A DNA stretch of 64,000 nucleotides from JAGPUQ01 sp947084925 (GTDB lineage Bacteria > Pseudomonadota > Gammaproteobacteria > Pseudomonadales > Porticoccaceae). The notes below the pieces were generated by a model. The model was not told where the DNA came from and searched no databases. It saw only the letters and a list, made by a program, of their open reading frames with translations. Both the position numbers and the translations under genes were made by a program. Below are positions 42,455 to 51,697 of the stretch, piece after piece. How positions within the stretch are numbered: position 1 is the stretch's first letter; each line of letters starts with the position of its first letter. The DNA lies in assembly GCA_947084925.1 (NCBI GenBank), contig CAMTUJ010000005.1, positions 23,606 through 87,605 of the forward strand, given 5' to 3'.

Positions 42455-43600
42455 ATGGTTGCCGTCGCCAATCCCGCGCCCTTTCTGTTCGATGCCGACG
42501 CCCATGTGCTGGAGCCGCCGGACCTGTGGGACACCTACCTCGATCCCGCCTTTCGGCATCGCAGCATCCAGTTCCGCAAGAATGCCCACGGCACGGAGCA
42601 GCTCTTTGTCGACAATCAGTTGATCCTGCCCAATTGTGCCGCCGCCCTGGGCGGCGTGGAACTCGACCGCAATCAGGCCATGGATCCGCGCTCTCCCCTC
42701 GGCTATCTCGATGGCGCGCCGCGTTCGAGCATGTTCGGCCCCGACCGCATTGCCCAGTTCGACCGTTGGGGTCTGGGGGCGGGTCTCATCCTGCCCACCA
42801 TCGGTATCTTCTGGGATACGCAGGACAACGCGCTCGCCAATGCGTACTGCCGCGCCTACAACGACTGGGTGTACGACTTCCAGGCCGCCGATCGCGAGCG
42901 GCTGGTGATCGCCGCGCATCTCAATCTGCGCGATATTCCCGGTGCTGTGCAGGAACTGGAATTGCGCCTTGAACAGGGCTTCAAGGGCGTGTTTCTGGCC
43001 CCCGAGCGGGTGGATGGCAAGGGTTTCGCCGACCCCCATTTCGATCCGCTGTGGGCGCGCATCCAGGAAGCCGGCGTGCCACTGCTGGTCCATGTCATCG
43101 TGCGCACCCGGCGCCTGGTCACGGGGTTTGTCGGCGACTGGTATGACACTCCGGCCAACCGCACTTTCACATTCGCGCTCGGCGCCGCATCCCAGGTGAT
43201 GCCGGCCTGCATGGCCATGGTGATGGATGGCGTGTTCGATAAATTCCCGCGCCTCAAGGTGGTGGCGATCGAGGCGGGCTGCGGCTGGGCGCCCTATGCC
43301 ATGGACCGGCTCGACGAGAAGCACCGGCATTTCCGCGGTTTCGACACCCCGCTCGCACTGGATCGCCCGAGTGAATACTTCCGCCGCAACCTCTGGTTCG
43401 TGGCCGAGCCCGAGGAACGCACCATCGGTGCCTGCCTGGATCTGGTCGGCGAGGACCGCGTGCTCTGGGGCTCCGATTTTCCCCACATCGACGCCAACCT
43501 GGAAGCGCCGAGCCTGATTCGCGCGAGTATCAGCGGCCTGTCCGAGCACCGCCAGCGCGCGGTGCTGGGCGAAAACGCCCGCAAGCTGTTCGGACTCTGA
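42455..43600 (+). CDS. Amidohydrolase-2 family metal-dependent hydrolase, second copy
   Basis: A 381-residue relative of the 41104 gene with the same length and motif order: DADAHVLEPPDLWDTYLDP, a mid-barrel LLVHVIVRTR, and GSDFPHIDANLEAPS near the C-terminus. GAGGA lies 8 bases before the ATG. The sequences differ enough that these are not a recent duplicate. Two such genes in a row suggest sequential or alternative steps in one pathway. Confidence 0.85.
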   Translation: MVAVANPAPFLFDADAHVLEPPDLWDTYLDPAFRHRSIQFRKNAHGTEQLFVDNQLILPNCAAALGGVELDRNQAMDPRSPLGYLDGAPRSSMFGPDRIAQFDRWGLGAGLILPTIGIFWDTQDNALANAYCRAYNDWVYDFQAADRERLVIAAHLNLRDIPGAVQELELRLEQGFKGVFLAPERVDGKGFADPHFDPLWARIQEAGVPLLVHVIVRTRRLVTGFVGDWYDTPANRTFTFALGAASQVMPACMAMVMDGVFDKFPRLKVVAIEAGCGWAPYAMDRLDEKHRHFRGFDTPLALDRPSEYFRRNLWFVAEPEERTIGACLDLVGEDRVLWGSDFPHIDANLEAPSLIRASISGLSEHRQRAVLGENARKLFGL

Positions 43601-43658
43601 GCCACCGCGAGGTTGTTATAGTACCGACTGCAACCCATAGACAACTCAAGGGGGATTC

Positions 43659-44720
43659 ATGACGGCACCGACCCAGGACGCCATGGCCTTTGTCGGCCAG
43701 GTCATCGGCCATGCCACCGGCATGATGGCGATCCGCCTGTGCGCCATCGGCGATCGCCTCGACCTGTTCAAGACCATCGCCGAAAAAGGCCCGCTCACCA
43801 GCGCGGAACTGGCGGCCGCGACCGGACTCAACGAACGCTATCTGCGCGAATGGATCTACGGTATCTCACTGGCGGGCTACCTGGACTTCGACAAGACGAC
43901 CCGCAAGGTATCGGTTCCGGAAGCGCACCGGCCGGCACTGGTGGACGTGGGTGGGCCGCTCTATCAGGGCGGACTGTTTCGCATGTTCAACGCGATTCTC
44001 GATCCCTATCAGGATCTGCTGCGTTCGTTCCGCGAGGGCGGCGGTATCGACTATTCGCGCTACAACGCGGACTTCTGGGAGGGGCTGGAACACAACACCT
44101 GCGTGCGCTACAAGAACAACCTGGTAAGTCAGTGGCTGCCGGAGATGCCCGCGGTCATCGCCAAACTGGATGCCGGCGGCAGCTTCGCGGACTTCGGTTG
44201 TGGCGCCGGACGCTCGACCATCGAGATGGCGCAGCGCTTTCCCAATGCGAGCTTTCACGGCTTCGATATTTTTCCGGGCAATATCGAGAAGGCGCGCGTC
44301 AATGCCCGGGAAGCCGGCGTCGCGGATCGCACCCGCTTCGAGATCGCCGATTTCGCCCAGGGCGTCGACGGCCAGTTCGACGTGGTGGCGACCTTCGACG
44401 TGATCCACGACATGGCCGACCCGCGCGGCGGTATCCGCGCCCTGCGCCGGGCGGTCAAGGACGACGGCATCTATGTGCTGATGGATATCGACTGCACCGA
44501 CGATCCCGCCGACAACAGTGGACCGCTCGCGGTATTCAAGCTGGGCGCGAGCCTGCACTTCTGCATGACCACCTCGCTCGCCCAGGGCGGCGAAGGGCTG
44601 GGCACGGTGGGCTTGCCGGAATCCCGGGTGCGCGAGTTTTGCAGTGCCGCGGGCTTTGCCTCGGTGCGCCGGCTGGCGATTCAGCATCCGCTCAACGCGC
44701 TCTACGAAATTCGCCCTTAG
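43659..44720 (+). CDS. Class I SAM methyltransferase with N-terminal winged helix
   Basis: A 353-residue methyltransferase. Residues about 10-95 form a winged-helix dimerisation domain (AIRLCAIGDRLDLFKTIAEKG, LTSAELAAATGLNERYLREW), as in Rv2258c-like enzymes. The catalytic domain has GSFADFGCGAGRSTIEMA as motif I and VVATFDVIHDMADP as the acceptor region. It is probably a small-molecule methyltransferase in the same catabolic or secondary pathway as its neighbours. The acceptor is unknown. GGGGG precedes the ATG. Confidence 0.85.
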   Translation: MTAPTQDAMAFVGQVIGHATGMMAIRLCAIGDRLDLFKTIAEKGPLTSAELAAATGLNERYLREWIYGISLAGYLDFDKTTRKVSVPEAHRPALVDVGGPLYQGGLFRMFNAILDPYQDLLRSFREGGGIDYSRYNADFWEGLEHNTCVRYKNNLVSQWLPEMPAVIAKLDAGGSFADFGCGAGRSTIEMAQRFPNASFHGFDIFPGNIEKARVNAREAGVADRTRFEIADFAQGVDGQFDVVATFDVIHDMADPRGGIRALRRAVKDDGIYVLMDIDCTDDPADNSGPLAVFKLGASLHFCMTTSLAQGGEGLGTVGLPESRVREFCSAAGFASVRRLAIQHPLNALYEIRP

Positions 44721-44782
44721 TCGATTGCCGGGAAGCGTCCCCGCCCCTGCGCGCGGACGCCGCGGTTCCCGAGGAACAGCCA

Positions 44783-46015
44783 ATGCCCCATCGCAACCCG
44801 CATGGCCCCACCGCGGTGGCCGTGGCCTTTGTAACCCTTGGCGCGGTCTACGGCGTCTGGTTCGCCTATTCGGTGTTTCTGGTCGCCCTGGTCGAGGACA
44901 TGAGCTGGAGCCGTTCGCTCACGGCGGGTGCCATCTCGGTGATGAGCCTGGTGCACGGCCTGTCGGGGCCACTCAACGGCCGCATGATCGAGCGCATGGG
45001 CGCGCGCCGGGTGATTGCGCTGGGCGGGCTGCTGTTCAGCATCGGCCTCGCACTCACCGCGCTGGTCCAGACCTGGTGGCAGCTCTATTTCACTTTCGGC
45101 GTCATCGCGGCCCTGGGCATCGCCATGGCGGGCTGGGTGCCCTTTATCGTCACCGTGGAGCGCTGTTATCCCGCGCGCCTGGGCACCGCGCTCGGCTTTG
45201 CGCTCGCCGGGGTCGGCTTCGGTATTCTGATCGGAGTACCGGCGATCAATGCCCTGGTGGAAAACTTCGGCTGGCGCCAGACCTTTGTGCTGCTGGCGCT
45301 GCTGGGACCGCTGTGGATCATCCCGTCGGCCTGGTGGCTGCTGCGGGTGCCGGAGCGGCCACCAGCGAGCTTCGCGACCGCGGCCGCAGCGGTGCCTGCC
45401 TCGGCGACGCCGCATTGGGTGCTGCCCACGGCGGTGCGTTCGCCGCGCTTCTGGTACGCCGGTTTCGCCTTTCTCACCGGCGCCTGCCTGGCGCAGATTC
45501 TGCTGATCCACCAGTTTGCCTTCATGGTCGATCACGGCATTCCCAAGACGCAGAGTTCCCTGATCGCGGGCACCATCGGCATTTCCAGCATCGCCGGGCA
45601 ACTGTTCTGGGGCCGGCTGTCCGACCGCATCGGCCGCGAATGGGCCTACACGCTCGCCTCCGTCAGCAATGTGCTCGCGGTCGCGGCGCTTGCCGCCCTC
45701 GGCTGGTGGACGGCGCTGCTGTGGCTCGCGGTCGGCTTTGCGATCTGCGCGGGCTTCGGCTACGGCGCCAACGCGCCGATCTATCCAGCCACTTCGCGCG
45801 ATCTGTTCGCGGGGCCGTTCTTTCCGTCGATTTTCGGCACGCTGGCGATTTCGGGGTCGCTGGGCGCGGCGCTGGGCGCCTGGCTCGGCGGCTGGCTGTA
45901 CGATGTCACCGGCGATTATCAGGCCATGCTGGTGACGGGGCTGGTCATGGCGCTGGTGTCGCCTCTTAGCCTCTGGCTGGCGGCGCCGCGCAAACCCAAT
46001 CCGGCGCCCGCTTGA
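44783..46015 (+). CDS. MFS transporter (oxalate/monocarboxylate-like)
   Basis: A 410-residue major-facilitator protein with 12 hydrophobic segments. The start is the ATG with GAGGA 7 bases upstream; a longer overlapping frame through the methyltransferase gene is a shadow. It has GLSGPLNGRMIERMGARRVI in loop 2-3 and GQLFWGRLSDRIGRE in loop 8-9, typical of the OFA/monocarboxylate branch. It lies 62 bp after the methyltransferase and probably imports or exports an organic acid of the pathway. Confidence 0.88.
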   Translation: MPHRNPHGPTAVAVAFVTLGAVYGVWFAYSVFLVALVEDMSWSRSLTAGAISVMSLVHGLSGPLNGRMIERMGARRVIALGGLLFSIGLALTALVQTWWQLYFTFGVIAALGIAMAGWVPFIVTVERCYPARLGTALGFALAGVGFGILIGVPAINALVENFGWRQTFVLLALLGPLWIIPSAWWLLRVPERPPASFATAAAAVPASATPHWVLPTAVRSPRFWYAGFAFLTGACLAQILLIHQFAFMVDHGIPKTQSSLIAGTIGISSIAGQLFWGRLSDRIGREWAYTLASVSNVLAVAALAALGWWTALLWLAVGFAICAGFGYGANAPIYPATSRDLFAGPFFPSIFGTLAISGSLGAALGAWLGGWLYDVTGDYQAMLVTGLVMALVSPLSLWLAAPRKPNPAPA

Positions 46016-46137
46016 ATTGCCGATAGACATCCGGCCAGTAACGGCCGAGGACCACCGCCATGACCTGTCTGCCGCTCGGCGAAACACCACAGCGCTGGCG
46101 CGATACGGACGGCACGGACAGCGATAAATCCTAAGAG

Positions 46138-46155
46138 AAAATCCGCCGTGGCGGA
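46138..46155 (-). terminator. Possible terminator of the thiolase gene
   Basis: TCCGCC/GGCGGA stem (46142-46155) followed on the minus strand by TTTTCTC. The loop is very short, so this is tentative. Confidence 0.45.
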
Positions 46156-46170
46156 GTTTATCCGTCGAGG

Positions 46171-47349
46171 CTACAGCCGCTCCACGGCAATCGCCGTGGC
46201 TTCGCCGCCGCCGATGCAGAGGCTCGCCACACCCTTGCGCAGACCATGGGTTTGCAGCGCGGCAAGCAGGGTGACGATGATGCGCGCGCCGCTGGCGCCC
46301 AGGGGGTGGCCCAGCGCACAGGCACCGCCGTGGACATTGACCTTGGTGTGAGGCAGATCCAGCTCGCGCATGGCGGCCATGGCGACCACCGCGAAGGCCT
46401 CGTTGATTTCGTACAGATCCACTTCGCTCGCGCTCCAGCCGGTCTGGGCGAACAGCCGCTTGAGCGCGCCCACCGGCGCGGTGGTGAACCACTCGGGCTC
46501 CTGCGCAAACTGCGTATAGCCGCGCACCACGGCGAGCGGCTTGAGGCCGCGCCGCGCGGCTTCGCTCTGGCGCATCAGGACCAGGGCGGCCGCTCCGTCG
46601 GAAATGGAACTGGCGTTGGCGGCGGTGACGGTGCCGTCTTTCTTGAACGCGGGCTTGAGTCCGGGAATCTTGTCGACGCGGGCGCTGCCGGGCTGTTCAT
46701 CGGTGTCCACGACCTGGTCGCCGGCGCGGGTCTTGACCGCGACCGGAACGATTTCGGATTTGAACCTGCCCTCGGCGATGGCGGCACTGGCGCGGCGCAG
46801 GGATTCCACCGCGTAGGCGTCCTGCTGCTCCCGTGTGAAGGTGTATTTGCCGGCGCACTGCTCGGCGAACACGCCCATCAGGCCGCCGGTATAGGCGTCC
46901 TGCAGGCCATCGGTGTACATGTGATCGAGCAGTTCGCCGTGGCCCAGGCGATACCCGCCGCGCGCCTTGGGCAGCAGGTAGGGCGCGTTGCTCATATTCT
47001 CCATGCCGCCGGCCACCAGCACACTGGCGTGCCCGGCAAGCAAGGTGTCGCAGGCCATCATCACGGTCTTCATGCCGGAGCCGCACATCTTGTTGACGGT
47101 GGTGGCGCTGGTGCCCACCGGAATGCCGGCACCGAGCGCGGCCTGGCGGGCTGGCGCCTGGCCAACGCCAGCGGGCAGCACGCAGCCCATGAGCACTTCA
47201 TCGACCTGGTCGGGCGCCAGCCCGGCGCGCGCCAGCGCGGCCCTGATGGCGTTGCTGCCCAGTTCGCCGACCGGGACCGTGGACAGTGCACCCATCATGC
47301 CGCCCATGGCGGTGCGGGCCATACCGACAATAACCACGGGATCGCTCAT
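46171..47349 (-). CDS. Acetyl-CoA C-acyltransferase (thiolase)
   Basis: A 392-residue thiolase with all catalytic parts: nucleophile Cys in NKMCGSGMKT, His in NEAFAVVAM region, and the C-terminal GGACALGHPLGASGARI with its His and the second Cys in the CIGGGEATA end. It cleaves 3-ketoacyl-CoA or makes acetoacetyl-CoA. AGAGG lies upstream of the ATG. It is convergent with the MFS gene and closes the CoA-catabolic region. Confidence 0.93.
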   Translation of the reverse strand: MSDPVVIVGMARTAMGGMMGALSTVPVGELGSNAIRAALARAGLAPDQVDEVLMGCVLPAGVGQAPARQAALGAGIPVGTSATTVNKMCGSGMKTVMMACDTLLAGHASVLVAGGMENMSNAPYLLPKARGGYRLGHGELLDHMYTDGLQDAYTGGLMGVFAEQCAGKYTFTREQQDAYAVESLRRASAAIAEGRFKSEIVPVAVKTRAGDQVVDTDEQPGSARVDKIPGLKPAFKKDGTVTAANASSISDGAAALVLMRQSEAARRGLKPLAVVRGYTQFAQEPEWFTTAPVGALKRLFAQTGWSASEVDLYEINEAFAVVAMAAMRELDLPHTKVNVHGGACALGHPLGASGARIIVTLLAALQTHGLRKGVASLCIGGGEATAIAVERL

Positions 47350-47372
47350 GGTGTTCCTCTCGTTTGCAGGGG

Positions 47373-47765
47373 TTATTTCACTACCCGCAGGCGCGGGCCG
47401 CCAGTTCCGTTACCGGGCCCCGGTTCGGGGGAGTCGGTTCCGGATGCATCTTCGGACAATTCTGCCGGGAATACCAAACCCTGGCCGTTTTCGCGGGCGT
47501 AGATACCGCGCACCGCGGCGATCGGCACCAGAACTTCGGTGGGTTTACCGCCAAACCGGGCGCTGAAGAAAATCTGGTCGTTGCCGAGGGTCAGGGCGGA
47601 TACGGCTTTGGGTGCAAGATTGAGCACGATCTGGCCGTCCTTGACATAGCTCATCGGCACGGACACGCCGGGCGCCTCGGCGTCCACGATGACGTGGGGC
47701 GTGCAGTCGTTGTCGAGAATCCACTCGTACAGCGCCCGGATCAGGTAGGGCCGGTTGGACTTCAT
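47373..47765 (-). CDS. sspB: ClpXP specificity factor SspB
   Basis: A 130-residue adaptor that delivers ssrA-tagged and other proteins to ClpXP. It begins MKSNRPYLIRALYEWILDN, has the SspB fold text VPMSYVKDGQIVLNL and FSARFGGKP, and ends with a flexible acidic linker and a short LRVVK tail, the ClpX-binding module. It follows sspA on the same strand, as in many gamma- and betaproteobacteria. The longer frame upstream is a shadow over sspA. Confidence 0.95.
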   Translation of the reverse strand: MKSNRPYLIRALYEWILDNDCTPHVIVDAEAPGVSVPMSYVKDGQIVLNLAPKAVSALTLGNDQIFFSARFGGKPTEVLVPIAAVRGIYARENGQGLVFPAELSEDASGTDSPEPGPGNGTGGPRLRVVK

Positions 47766-47794
47766 GGCAATGACTCTACCTCTTTCCGAGGCTG

Positions 47795-48427
47795 TCAGCC
47801 CCGCATTCCACGCTCGGTATCGGTGAGGCTGGCGCGAAACGCCGGCCGGTCGAACAGCCGCTGCATGTAGGCCACCAGGGGCTTGGCCTGGCGGACATTG
47901 GGCAGTTCGATGCCCAGAACGTCGAGCCGCCACAGCAGGGGCGCCATGCAGCAATCCACCAGAGTGAATTCGTCGCTCATGAAGAATGGCTTGTCGGCAA
48001 AAATGGCGGCGACACCCAGCAGACTGTCGCGCAACTCCTTGCGGACGCGCTGCGCGCGCCGGCTGTCGTCGGTCTTGAGGATGACTTCGGCGGGCTCGCA
48101 CCAGTCGCGTTCGATCCGGCGCATGTACTGACGGCTGTGCGCCCGGGTCACGGGATAAACCGGCAACAACGGCGGATGTGGGAAGCGTTCGTCGAGGTAC
48201 TCCATCATCACCATGGGTTCATGGAGCGACAGATCGCGGTCGACCAGCGTGGGAGCGGTGCCGTAGGGATTGATGTCGGTGAGCTCCTCCAGCACGACGC
48301 CGGGAATCACTTCCTCGATCTCCACGCCCACGCCCTTTTCCGCCAACACCATCCGCACCCGGTGGCTGTACTGGCACGCGGAGTCGGAAAACAGTGTCAT
48401 GGTCGAGCGTCTCGGCACTACCGCCAT
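47795..48427 (-). CDS. sspA: Stringent starvation protein A
   Basis: A 210-residue protein with a glutathione S-transferase fold that binds RNA polymerase in stationary phase. The N-terminal thioredoxin-like half has FSDSACQYSHRVRMVL and the C-terminal helical half follows (DEFTLVDCCMAPLLWRL). GGAG is 6 bases before the ATG. It sits between the bc1 genes and sspB, the conserved gammaproteobacterial order. Confidence 0.93.
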   Translation of the reverse strand: MAVVPRRSTMTLFSDSACQYSHRVRMVLAEKGVGVEIEEVIPGVVLEELTDINPYGTAPTLVDRDLSLHEPMVMMEYLDERFPHPPLLPVYPVTRAHSRQYMRRIERDWCEPAEVILKTDDSRRAQRVRKELRDSLLGVAAIFADKPFFMSDEFTLVDCCMAPLLWRLDVLGIELPNVRQAKPLVAYMQRLFDRPAFRASLTDTERGMRG

Positions 48428-48457
48428 TTTCTACTCCGGTCAGTCAACACAATGTAC

Positions 48458-50491
48458 TCAATGCACATCCTTCCAGTATTCACGATTCAGCAGCCACACA
48501 AACACGAACAGCAAGGCGATGAACAGCAACACGCCCTTGCCGATTTCGCGGCTTCGCTCCGCGACCGGATTGGCCAGGTAGCTCATGAAATTCACCAGAT
48601 CGCGCATCGCCACGTCGAATTCGCCGGGCGCGAGCTTGCCTTTGGTCACCAGGCTGTAGCTCCCGCAAGGCGCGTCGTTGAGAGGTTTGCTGGTGAGCGG
48701 ATCGACACGCATGCCGCCGCTGTGGGCAAACGACGGGCCGGGGGCGCAGGCCTGGAGTCCCTGCAAATCGAGCAGGGCGTGGGGCATCCCCACATCCTTG
48801 AACACCTTGTTGTTGACGCCGAGCGGGCGCGTCGTGTCCGCGTAGAAATTGCGCAGATAGGTATAAACCCACTCCGGCGAACGCGCACGGGTGACCAGCG
48901 TCAGATCCGGCGGGGCCGCGCCAAACCATTTTTTCGCGGCGCGCTCCGGCATCGAAATGGTCATCAGGTTGCCGATCTTGTCGACGCCGGGCGCGAGATT
49001 TTCGAGCATCAAGCTGTGGGGAATACCGAGATCGTCGGCAACGCGTTCCCAGCGCGAGAACTTGGCGCCGTGACAACCCATGCAGTAATTGACGAAAGTC
49101 TGCGCACCGCGCTGCAGGGACGCCTTGTCGCCGTGGTCGATGGCGACGGCGTCACAGGCGATTTCGCCACACTCATGCGCGCTTTCCGAACCCACCGCCT
49201 TGAGCGGAATGAACACCAGCGCCGCGATGATGGCAGCCACCCCCAGGGAGCGCCAGAACCCCATGCCGCCGTTCATGGTGACGCGCGCGGGCTCCGCCTT
49301 GGTACGCTCCAGAACGGTCCACACCGGCATCAGCACGAAATAGGCGAAGTACAGACCGGTACAGAACCGGGCCAACGCGGTCCGCTCCGGCGTCGGCGCT
49401 TTCACTCCCAGAATGCCAAGGATGATGAAGGCCGCGGCAAACACCACAATGGCCACGCGGCTGGCCCAGCCCTTGTAACGAATCGATTTCACCGCGCTGC
49501 GGTCAAGCCAGGGCAACACAAACAGGATCGCCACGGCCGCCGCCATCACCAGGAAGCCCATGAACTTGTCCGGCACGGCCCGCAACATCGAATAGTAGGG
49601 CGTGAAATACCAGACCGGAGCGATGTGCGGCGGCGTCTTGAGCGGATTGGAGTGCTCGAAGTTCGCTTTCTCGATGAAATAGCCGCCCATTTCGGGCATG
49701 AAGAACACGATGAAGCAGAACACGAACAGGAATACCGCAATGGGCACCAGATCGTGAACCGTGTAGTAAGGATGGAAGGGGATGCCGTCCAGCGGGATGC
49801 CGTTGGCGTCCTTGTGTTTCTTGATTTCGACACCGTCGGGGTTGTTGGAACCCACTTCGTGTAGCGCGAGCAGATGCAGCACCACCAGCCCCAGCAGCAC
49901 GATGGGCAGCGCCACCACATGCAGCGCGAAGAAGCGCGTCAGGGTGATCCCTGATATCAGATAGTCACCGCGCACCCATTCGACGATCGCATCGCCGAAA
50001 TAGGGAATCGCGCCGAACAGCGAGATGATGACCTGGGCGCCCCAGTACGACATCTGCCCCCAGGGCAGCACATAGCCCAGGAAAGCCTCGGCCATCAGCG
50101 CCAGGTAGATCGCCATGCCGAACAGCCACACGAGTTCGCGCGGGGCCTTGTAGGAGCCGTAGAGCAGCCCGCGAAACATGTGCAGATACACCACCAGGAA
50201 AAACGCTGACGCGCCGGTGGAATGCAGGTAGCGCAGGATCCAGCCGAAATCGACATCGCGCATGATGTATTCGACCGAGCCAAACGCGCCCTCGCCGGTG
50301 GGCTCGTAGCTCATGGTGAGCCAGATCCCGGTCAGCAACTGGTTGACCAGCACGACCAGCGAAAGAACACCGAAGAAATACCAGAAATTGAAATTCTTGG
50401 GCGCGTAGTACTTGCCCATGTGGGTATCCCACGCCCGCTGCACCGGCAGCCGCGCGTTGGTCCACTGCCAAAGCCCCACCAGCCATTTCAT
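48458..50491 (-). CDS. Fused cytochrome b/cytochrome c1 of the bc1 complex
   Basis: A single 677-residue frame. Residues 1-405 are cytochrome b, with the heme-ligand helices (LHSTGASAFFLVVYLHMF; ALHVVALPIVLLGLVVLHLL) and the Qo-site region of the C-terminal half. From Met406 (MNGGMGFWRS) the text is a hydrophobic signal-like segment and then cytochrome c1 with the heme motif Cys470-x-x-Cys473-His474 and a C-terminal anchor helix. Most gammaproteobacteria encode these as two genes. The fusion recalls FbcH of Bradyrhizobium, which is cut after translocation. The start overlaps the Rieske stop (ATGA). Confidence 0.92.
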   Translation of the reverse strand: MKWLVGLWQWTNARLPVQRAWDTHMGKYYAPKNFNFWYFFGVLSLVVLVNQLLTGIWLTMSYEPTGEGAFGSVEYIMRDVDFGWILRYLHSTGASAFFLVVYLHMFRGLLYGSYKAPRELVWLFGMAIYLALMAEAFLGYVLPWGQMSYWGAQVIISLFGAIPYFGDAIVEWVRGDYLISGITLTRFFALHVVALPIVLLGLVVLHLLALHEVGSNNPDGVEIKKHKDANGIPLDGIPFHPYYTVHDLVPIAVFLFVFCFIVFFMPEMGGYFIEKANFEHSNPLKTPPHIAPVWYFTPYYSMLRAVPDKFMGFLVMAAAVAILFVLPWLDRSAVKSIRYKGWASRVAIVVFAAAFIILGILGVKAPTPERTALARFCTGLYFAYFVLMPVWTVLERTKAEPARVTMNGGMGFWRSLGVAAIIAALVFIPLKAVGSESAHECGEIACDAVAIDHGDKASLQRGAQTFVNYCMGCHGAKFSRWERVADDLGIPHSLMLENLAPGVDKIGNLMTISMPERAAKKWFGAAPPDLTLVTRARSPEWVYTYLRNFYADTTRPLGVNNKVFKDVGMPHALLDLQGLQACAPGPSFAHSGGMRVDPLTSKPLNDAPCGSYSLVTKGKLAPGEFDVAMRDLVNFMSYLANPVAERSREIGKGVLLFIALLFVFVWLLNREYWKDVH

Positions 50492-51087
50492 GCCGCGGTC
50501 TCCTTGTCGACGCCAATGATCACTACGTTGTCACTTTCGTAGGAATGCGGAGGAACGGGCAGATTCGTCGGCGCCGGCACACTCTTGTACACGCGGCCCG
50601 CCAGATCGAATTTCGAACCGTGGCAGGGACAGAAAAAGCCGCCGAGCCAGCTGTCGCCGCCGAGATCCGCCGCACCGACTTCCGGCCGGTACATCGGCGC
50701 GCAGCCCAGATGGGTACAGAGCCCGACCATGATCAGGTACTCGGCCTTGATGGCGCGATTGCCCGGGTCGACATAACCCGGCTGCTTTGACTCCGCCGAC
50801 TGCGGATCGCGCAGGCGTGCGGTGTCCTTGTCCAGCAATGCGATGGCTGCGGGCGTCCTCCGCACGACGTACACCGGCTGGCCGCGCCATTCCTCGGTGA
50901 TCATCTGCCCGGGTTCGATTTTGCCGATATCAATCCGCACCGGCGCACCCGCGGCCTTGGCGCGGGCACTCGGACTCCACGAACCGACGAACGGCACCGC
51001 GGCGCCCACGACGCCGGCGGCGCCGACCACGCAGGTGGCGCCGGTCAGGAAGCGGCGGCGGGCTTTATTGACACCCTCGTTGCTCAT
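50488..51087 (-). CDS. petA: Ubiquinol-cytochrome c reductase Rieske iron-sulfur subunit
   Basis: A 199-residue Rieske protein. A twin-arginine-like N-terminus (ARRRFLTGATCVVG) leads into a membrane helix. The cluster-binding motifs are CTHLGC and CPCHGS. I start at the ATG giving MSNEGVNKARRR, with GAGGA 8 bases upstream; a longer frame has no support. It is the first gene of the bc1 operon and overlaps the cytochrome b/c1 gene. Confidence 0.95.
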   Translation of the reverse strand: MSNEGVNKARRRFLTGATCVVGAAGVVGAAVPFVGSWSPSARAKAAGAPVRIDIGKIEPGQMITEEWRGQPVYVVRRTPAAIALLDKDTARLRDPQSAESKQPGYVDPGNRAIKAEYLIMVGLCTHLGCAPMYRPEVGAADLGGDSWLGGFFCPCHGSKFDLAGRVYKSVPAPTNLPVPPHSYESDNVVIIGVDKETAA

Positions 51088-51250
51088 CAAAGAGTTCCTC
51101 AAGCGAGCGATCAACAGACAGGCTGTGCGGCAGCGCGACGCTGCCGCACCTGCGCCAGACATACACAAAATGGCGTGTCATGGTAAAGGCTGGGGCCTGA
51201 CCTGACAAGCAAAAATCGTCAAATCAACCTCTAATCGATTGATTTAGAAC

Positions 51251-51279
51251 AAAAAAATACCCGGACAAGGCCGGGTATT
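51251..51279 (-). terminator. Terminator after rpsI
   Basis: A 9-bp stem (AATACCCGG/CCGGGTATT) with a 6-base loop, followed on the minus strand by seven T. It separates the ribosomal-protein pair from the bc1 operon. Confidence 0.88.
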
Positions 51280-51298
51280 GAAAAAACTCGGGCTCGGC

Positions 51299-51688
51299 TC
51301 AGCGCTTGGAGTACTGCGGCCGCTTGCGCGCCTTGTGTAGGCCCACTTTTTTCCGTTCGACCGCGCGCGCATCACGGGTCAGGAACCCGGCCTGACGCAG
51401 TACCGAGCGCAAACCTTCGTCATATTCGACCAGCGCGCGCGCCAGGCCGTGACGAATCGCGCCCGCCTGACCGAAGCTGCCGCCGCCGCGCACGGTCGCG
51501 CGGATATTGAATTTGCCGAGCGCCTGGGCAATCTCCAGCGGCTGCCGCACGATCATACGCGCCACTTCCCGACCGAAATAATTGTCGATGGTGCGGTCGT
51601 TGACGGTGATCTCACCGGGCCCCGCTGTAATGAAGACGCGCGCGGCGGCGGTCTTGCGACGGCCAGTTCCGTAATAGATTGATGCCAT
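51299..51688 (-). CDS. rpsI: 30S ribosomal protein uS9
   Basis: A 129-residue protein with the usual uS9 features: YYGTGRRKTAAARVF at the start, GGGSFGQAGAIRHGLARAL in the core and the basic KARKRPQYSKR end that reaches the P-site tRNA. It lies 9 bp after rplM on the same strand, the universal bacterial pair. Confidence 0.98.
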   Translation of the reverse strand: MASIYYGTGRRKTAAARVFITAGPGEITVNDRTIDNYFGREVARMIVRQPLEIAQALGKFNIRATVRGGGSFGQAGAIRHGLARALVEYDEGLRSVLRQAGFLTRDARAVERKKVGLHKARKRPQYSKR

Positions 51689-51697
51689 GATGCTGTC

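Noticed and set aside
43739..46015. A 758-codon frame that could fuse an unknown domain to the MFS transporter.
   Set aside because: The first half overlaps the methyltransferase gene in another frame and is not protein-like. A good ribosome-binding site precedes the transporter ATG at 44783.
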